Positions 21,093-22,971 of a DNA stretch of 22,971 bases are shown in pieces (the stretch's first letter is position 1; every line of letters begins with the position of its first letter). The stretch lies in the NCBI GenBank assembly GCA_937941715.1, contig CALDGX010000164.1, forward strand, positions 1 through 22,971, in the 5' to 3' direction. A program made the translations under genes and the position numbers. Under the pieces are notes generated by a model, which saw only the letters and a program-made list of their open reading frames with translations, was not told the origin of the DNA and did not search any database. Source of the stretch: an uncultured Chloracidobacterium sp. GTDB lineage: Bacteria; Acidobacteriota; Blastocatellia; Pyrinomonadales; Pyrinomonadaceae.

Positions 21093-22529
21093 ATGAAATT
21101 ATTTGTTTTGCTTCTGGCGGCATTTATTCCGTCCGCCGCGGCCGTTGCACAGGTTGCCGACGCCAAACCGACACCTCAGCTTTATTCTGAACAGACCGTG
21201 CGAAATATGCGTGAGATACAGCGGGCCGCCGCCTCGAGCAATTACGCTTACGATCAAACGAGGTACATGTCGTACAACATCGGGCCGAGGCTTTCCGGTT
21301 CGCCGCAGGCGGCCCGTGCGGTCGAGTACGTCGCCGATCAGATGCGAAAACTGGGCCTCGACGTTCGCCTGCAAAAGTGCATGGTGCCGCATTGGGTCCG
21401 CGGCGAAGAGCGCGGCGAGCTGGTCGAATTTGTCGGTATGGCTCCCGGAACGGTCCAGAAGGTCGTTTTGACCGCTCTCGGCGGCAGTGTCGCTACGCCG
21501 CCCGGCGGCATTACGGCCGAGGTCGTCGTGGTCGAGAGCTTTGAGGAACTTGCCGCACTCGGCCGCGAAAAGGTCGAGGGCAAGATCGTACTCTTTAATT
21601 TCAAATTCGATACCGAGCTTCAGTCCTCGGGTTTTGGCGGTGCGGCTTACGGCCAGGCGGTGCAGTTCCGTTTTGGCGGTGCGATGGCCGCGGCCCGCTT
21701 TGGGGCGGTCGCGGCACTCAATCGCTCGGCCGGCGGTTCGCAAAACCGACTCGCTCACACCGGTTCGATGGGCTATACGGACGGCGTTCCCAAAATACCC
21801 GGTGCGGCGGTCTCGTTCGAAGACGCCGAGACGATCGCCCATTTGGCTAAGGCCGGCAGGGTCAAGCTTCATCTGACCCTCACGCCGCAAACTTTGCCCG
21901 ATGTCGAGAGCTATAACGTGATCGGCGATCTGAAGGGAACTGAAAAGCCGGACGAGGTCGTCATCGTCTCGGGGCATCTCGACTCGTGGGACCTTGGGCA
22001 GGGAGCGATCGACGACGCCTCCGGCGTCGCGGTCTCGATGGCCGTCGCCAAACTGCTCGTTGATATGAAGATCCGTCCGAAACGTACCATCCGCGTCATC
22101 GCCTGGATGAACGAAGAGAACGGCGGCCGCGGTTCGGCGGCGTATGAGAAGGAAGAATCGGCCAATATCGCCAGGCATTTTGCAGCCGTCGAGGCCGACC
22201 TCGGTGCGTCGCATCCGCTTGGCATCTTGTTCACCGGCAAGCCCGAGATCCAGGCATTTCTCGCGCCGATCACGCAGGTGCTTTTGCCGCAGGGAGCGAC
22301 CCAGACACAGCTTCAGGCCGGCGGTGTCGGAGCCGACATCGGGCCGCTGACGCGTGCCGGCGTGCCGTCATTCGCACCGTGGTTCAATCAGCAATCGTAT
22401 TTTAACTATCACCACACCGCGGCGGACACCTTTGACAAGATCGATCCGCGTCAGCTGCGTGAACTTGGCGGTGTGGTCGCGGTGCTGGCGTACGGACTCG
22501 CCGATCTTCAGCAGCCGCTGCCGAGGTAG
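21093..22529 (+). CDS. M28 family metallopeptidase (carboxypeptidase Q-like), exported
   Basis: A 478-residue exported peptidase with a signal peptide (residues 1-19, ending AVAQ). A PA-type insert lies at about 130-265. The co-catalytic two-zinc site is complete: SGHLDSWDLGQGAIDD gives His295, Asp297 and Asp308; MNEENG gives catalytic Glu341 and ligand Glu342; EADLG gives Asp369; and the YHHT motif gives His441. This arrangement is closest to plasma glutamate carboxypeptidase (carboxypeptidase Q) type M28 enzymes, which cleave dipeptides or C-terminal residues. It is divergent from the S9-M1 operon across an 87-base gap, suggesting joint use in peptide catabolism. All active-site residues look intact. 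Confidence 0.93.
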   Translation: MKLFVLLLAAFIPSAAAVAQVADAKPTPQLYSEQTVRNMREIQRAAASSNYAYDQTRYMSYNIGPRLSGSPQAARAVEYVADQMRKLGLDVRLQKCMVPHWVRGEERGELVEFVGMAPGTVQKVVLTALGGSVATPPGGITAEVVVVESFEELAALGREKVEGKIVLFNFKFDTELQSSGFGGAAYGQAVQFRFGGAMAAARFGAVAALNRSAGGSQNRLAHTGSMGYTDGVPKIPGAAVSFEDAETIAHLAKAGRVKLHLTLTPQTLPDVESYNVIGDLKGTEKPDEVVIVSGHLDSWDLGQGAIDDASGVAVSMAVAKLLVDMKIRPKRTIRVIAWMNEENGGRGSAAYEKEESANIARHFAAVEADLGASHPLGILFTGKPEIQAFLAPITQVLLPQGATQTQLQAGGVGADIGPLTRAGVPSFAPWFNQQSYFNYHHTAADTFDKIDPRQLRELGGVVAVLAYGLADLQQPLPR

Positions 22530-22619
22530 GCTTCGGACGTGGGCCAAGCCGTTTGGAACCTCGGTGCCGACCTGTTAACCTGAGAACCAACGATATTAAA
22601 AGGGAATTTATCTAAAATT

Positions 22620-22784
22620 ATGAACAGGCCGCCGCCATATTTTCCGCAAAATCAATTGTCGCCGCCCGACGAGAACCGCTATCGCAAATTCAAATTTATG
22701 GTCGCCGCTCTCATATTGCTGCTTATTGGTTTGGTCGTCGGTGCCGGCGTCGGCATCTACTACCTGGTCCGTTGGCTCTTTTAG
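22620..22784 (+). CDS. Small single-TM protein of unknown function
   Basis: A 54-residue frame, too short for ordinary ORF calling. It has a Pro/Asn/Gln-rich N-terminus (MNRPPPYFPQNQLSPPDENR), a basic patch (RYRKFKF) and one hydrophobic helix of about 24 residues (residues 27-50), ending RWLF. The charge pattern suggests the N-terminus is cytoplasmic. AGGGA lies about 14 bases before the ATG, and a strong terminator follows 22 bases after the stop. The codon usage (GCC, GTC, GGC) resembles neighbouring genes. I do not recognise the family. It could be co-transcribed with the M28 gene, 90 bases upstream, where 22530-22619 shows nothing else. Confidence 0.65.
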   Translation: MNRPPPYFPQNQLSPPDENRYRKFKFMVAALILLLIGLVVGAGVGIYYLVRWLF

Positions 22785-22806
22785 GGCCGGTTAACCGCCG
22801 GATTGC

Positions 22807-22846
22807 AAAAAGCACGATCTGACATTTGAGTCCGATCGTGCTTTTT
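22807..22846. terminator. Bidirectional intrinsic terminator
   Basis: A perfect 13-bp stem (AAAAAGCACGATC and its complement) with an inner GAC/GTC extension across one mismatch, and T runs on both sides. It separates the small TM gene from the convergent gene at the right edge. Confidence 0.88.
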
Positions 22847-22865
22847 GACGTTTTGAGAAAAGCGC

Positions 22866-22971
22866 TTACCTGATGCCGGGATTGGGCTTGTTAGCCGTAT
22901 TTTTCGAGCTGTCGAGAGCGAGCTGTTTGGCCTGCGGCAGCAGTTCGATCGCCTTCAAAAGCTGATCGTCA
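22866..22971 (-). CDS. C-terminal end of a minus-strand gene (partial), possibly S41-like
   Basis: The last 34 codons of a frame entering from the right edge, ending in TAA at 22868-22866. The visible residues begin DDQLLKAIELLPQAKQLAL and end in a polar NKPNPGIR tail. A DxQLxKAxELL helix at the very C-terminus is common in S41-type processing proteases, and the S41-like protein at 8707 ends with a similar DIQLKKALEVL segment. That is the only hint of identity. The frame is uninterrupted and followed by a good terminator, supporting a real gene. Confidence 0.5.
   Translation of the reverse strand, partial: DDQLLKAIELLPQAKQLALDSSKNTANKPNPGIR

Noticed and set aside
21099..22214. 371-codon minus-strand frame opposite the M28 gene
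   Set aside because: It covers the M28 zinc motifs in reverse and has no domain of its own.
1..22971. CRISPR arrays, insertion sequences, prophage genes
   Set aside because: No regularly spaced direct repeats, transposase motifs or phage structural genes were found on reading either strand; the only clear long repeats are terminator stems.

Overview
This is a GC-rich bacterial chromosome segment with tightly packed genes. It carries one tRNA, no mobile elements and no CRISPR array. Several traits suggest a member of the Acidobacteriota, possibly the Blastocatellia/Pyrinomonadaceae: many secreted S9/M28/M1 peptidases and lipoproteins, System II cytochrome c maturation (ResB/CcsA), a CtaB-CoxIII-CtaM set, and frequent GTG/TTG starts with weak Shine-Dalgarno sites. 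That placement is inference; no marker gene here proves it.

Layout. (1) 2-2141 (+): histidine degradation, with the hutI 3' end, an NTF2-like protein and hutH in overlapping frames. An M15-like lipoprotein follows (2148-3071). (2) 3230-5044 (-): a DUF4344 HELGH metalloprotease with its own promoter, then a small DUF2256 zinc protein (too short for ordinary ORF calling) translationally coupled to an SDR that lacks the catalytic Tyr. (3) 5139-5215 (-): tRNA-Arg(TCG) with promoter and terminator; then a c-type cytochrome lipoprotein (-) divergent from a large penicillin-acylase-family hydrolase (+). (4) 8164-8643 (-): YqgF/RuvX, divergent from an S41/PDZ protein that has lost both catalytic residues. 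(5) 10113-11513 (+): an AAC(6')-like acetyltransferase and a secreted protein of unknown function. (6) 11514-16873: respiratory assembly block, with resB-ccsA (-) for haem delivery to cytochrome c and, divergently, ctaB, coxIII and ctaM (+) for haem O synthesis and terminal oxidase assembly. (7) 16891-17217 (+): a well-conserved cyclic-di-AMP (ydaO/yuaA) riboswitch with a good promoter and an intrinsic terminator but no downstream gene. (8) 17235-21005 (-): M1 aminopeptidase and S9 peptidase in one operon, divergent from an M28 peptidase (+). (9) 22620-22784: a 54-residue membrane protein, then a terminator and the 3' end of another minus-strand gene.

How the parts fit. The respiratory block is functionally coherent: ResB/CcsA mature c-type cytochromes such as the one at 5270, CtaB makes haem O, and CoxIII and CtaM belong to the oxidase. 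The S9, M1 and M28 enzymes probably form an exported peptide-degradation set, with hut genes handling one of the released amino acids. The items most worth a second look are the apparently orphan c-di-AMP riboswitch, the pseudo-protease, the Tyr-less SDR coupled to DUF2256, and the enlarged CcsA with an altered WWD motif.
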